From Nocardiopsis sp. MG754419 (GTDB lineage Bacteria > Actinomycetota > Actinomycetes > Streptosporangiales > Streptosporangiaceae): DNA of 53,308 bases. Shown one piece after another: positions 52,635 through 53,308 of this stretch. The DNA lies in the NCBI RefSeq assembly GCF_018207095.1, contig NZ_QOCZ01000019.1:1-53308 (forward strand), given 5' to 3'. The position numbers were made by a program, and so were the translations under genes. Positions within the stretch are counted from its first letter, which is position 1, and each line of letters opens with the position of its first letter. The notes beneath the pieces are model-generated. The model made no database searches. It was given only the letters and a program-made list of their open reading frames with translations, and was not told the DNA's origin.

Positions 52635-53281
52635 TGGCCGAGGGCGGCGACGGCGCCCGGAGCGCCACCGTCACGCACGCCTCCACCGGCTCCCGGGTGC
52701 TGGCGATCGTCTGGATCGTCATCGCGGTCCTGCTGCTGGTGGACCTCGTCCTGCGGGGCACCGACCGGACGGCCTGGATCGCCGGGTCGGTGCTGTTGGT
52801 GACCATCGCGGGCGTCCACCTGGCCTGGTTGCGCCCCCGGGTCGTCTCCACCCCGCGCGGCATCCGCATGGTCAACCCCGTGCGGGAGATCTTCGTCCCG
52901 TGGTCGGCCGTGGTGTGGGTGGACGTGGTGGACGTGCTGCGGGTGCACACCGCCGAGGGCGTGTACCGCTCCTGGCCCCTGCGGGAGACCAAACGGTCCA
53001 AGGTCCGGGAGAACCTGCGCCGCGAGTCGGGTTACCTCGACCCCGGGGACGACGGGGATCCGACGACGATGCGGCCGGTGGAGCTGGTCGCGCGGGAACT
53101 GCGTCAGGACGCCGAGCGCTACAAGGCGCGTCCATTGAGCGGCCCCATCAAGGAGATCGACGAGGAGGGCCCGGCCGCGCTGGGGGCCGAGGACCGACCG
53201 CAGACGATGGTGCCGTTGGAGGTCATCGTCATCGGCGTGGCCGCCGTGGTCCAGTTCCTGGCGGTCCTCCTGCTGACCTGA
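52634..53281 (+). CDS. PH-domain-like membrane protein
   Basis: 215-residue protein. Two N-terminal helices (RVLAIVWIVIAVLLLVDLVL, ~22-42, and WIAGSVLLVTIAGVHLAWL, ~49-67), then a small domain RVVSTPRGIRMVNPVREIFVPWSAVVWVDVV resembling the bacterial PH_6/PH_10 domain, a charged helical stretch and a last helix (VPLEVIVIGVAAVVQFLAVLLL, ~192-213). ATG 52634 overlaps the add stop (TGATG), so translation is coupled. GTG 52619 is an alternative. No function is known. Confidence 0.75.
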   Translation: MAEGGDGARSATVTHASTGSRVLAIVWIVIAVLLLVDLVLRGTDRTAWIAGSVLLVTIAGVHLAWLRPRVVSTPRGIRMVNPVREIFVPWSAVVWVDVVDVLRVHTAEGVYRSWPLRETKRSKVRENLRRESGYLDPGDDGDPTTMRPVELVARELRQDAERYKARPLSGPIKEIDEEGPAALGAEDRPQTMVPLEVIVIGVAAVVQFLAVLLLT

Positions 53282-53308
53282 GCCCTCGACGGTCCCACCC
53301 CCCCACGG

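Overview
The window is high-GC DNA with strongly G/C-ending codons, frequent GTG starts and typical actinobacterial gene order (tRNA-Gln, glmU, prs, rplY and pth together; purN, purH, folD, a DUF3017 gene and icd together). The protein sequences suggest a Nocardiopsis-like member of the Streptosporangiales; the genus is an inference, not a database result.

Layout. 1-9.5 kb holds a Ser/Thr kinase running off the left edge, ispE, a split transketolase behind a MerR-type operator, a secreted lamin-tail protein, an ABC-F ATPase, a glutathione peroxidase, an 800-base stretch with no convincing gene, a small lipoprotein and an SGNH esterase. 9.6-12.1 kb holds a MarR regulator with a palindromic operator, a TetR-desaturase operon with its own palindrome, and tRNA-Gln(UUG). 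12.4-18.6 kb is glmU, prs, rplY, pth, then a TetR gene and a FrnE-like gene diverging from a shared overlapping promoter.

18.9-37.4 kb is the accessory part and the most interesting. It looks like a Wzx/Wzy-type exopolysaccharide locus with its own sulfate-activation genes. The + strand carries an initiating sugar-phosphate transferase, cysQ, cysD, cysN, a subtilase, a first sulfotransferase and a GH26-type glycosidase. The - strand carries a nearly gap-free operon read from 37.4 down to 28.5 kb: a Wzz protein with a broken kinase domain, Wzy polymerase, a choline/aminoglycoside-kinase-like protein, a second sulfotransferase, Wzx flippase, an Alg14-like protein, and an Alg13-like domain fused to a family 2 glycosyltransferase. 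My reading is that the product is a sulfated glycan: CysDN makes APS, an APS kinase elsewhere would make PAPS, the two sulfotransferases use it, and CysQ removes the inhibitory by-product PAP.

37.6-53.3 kb returns to housekeeping genes: a small membrane protein, purN-purH-folD, an FHA-HTH protein, a DUF3017 protein, icd, a possible small RNA with a strong terminator, an LCP ligase, a galactokinase-like protein lacking catalytic residues, a YihY membrane protein, a YbdK-type ligase, an M20 amidohydrolase, adenosine deaminase and a PH-domain membrane protein. Several genes appear to have leaderless promoters, and many units end in long perfect GC-rich hairpins.
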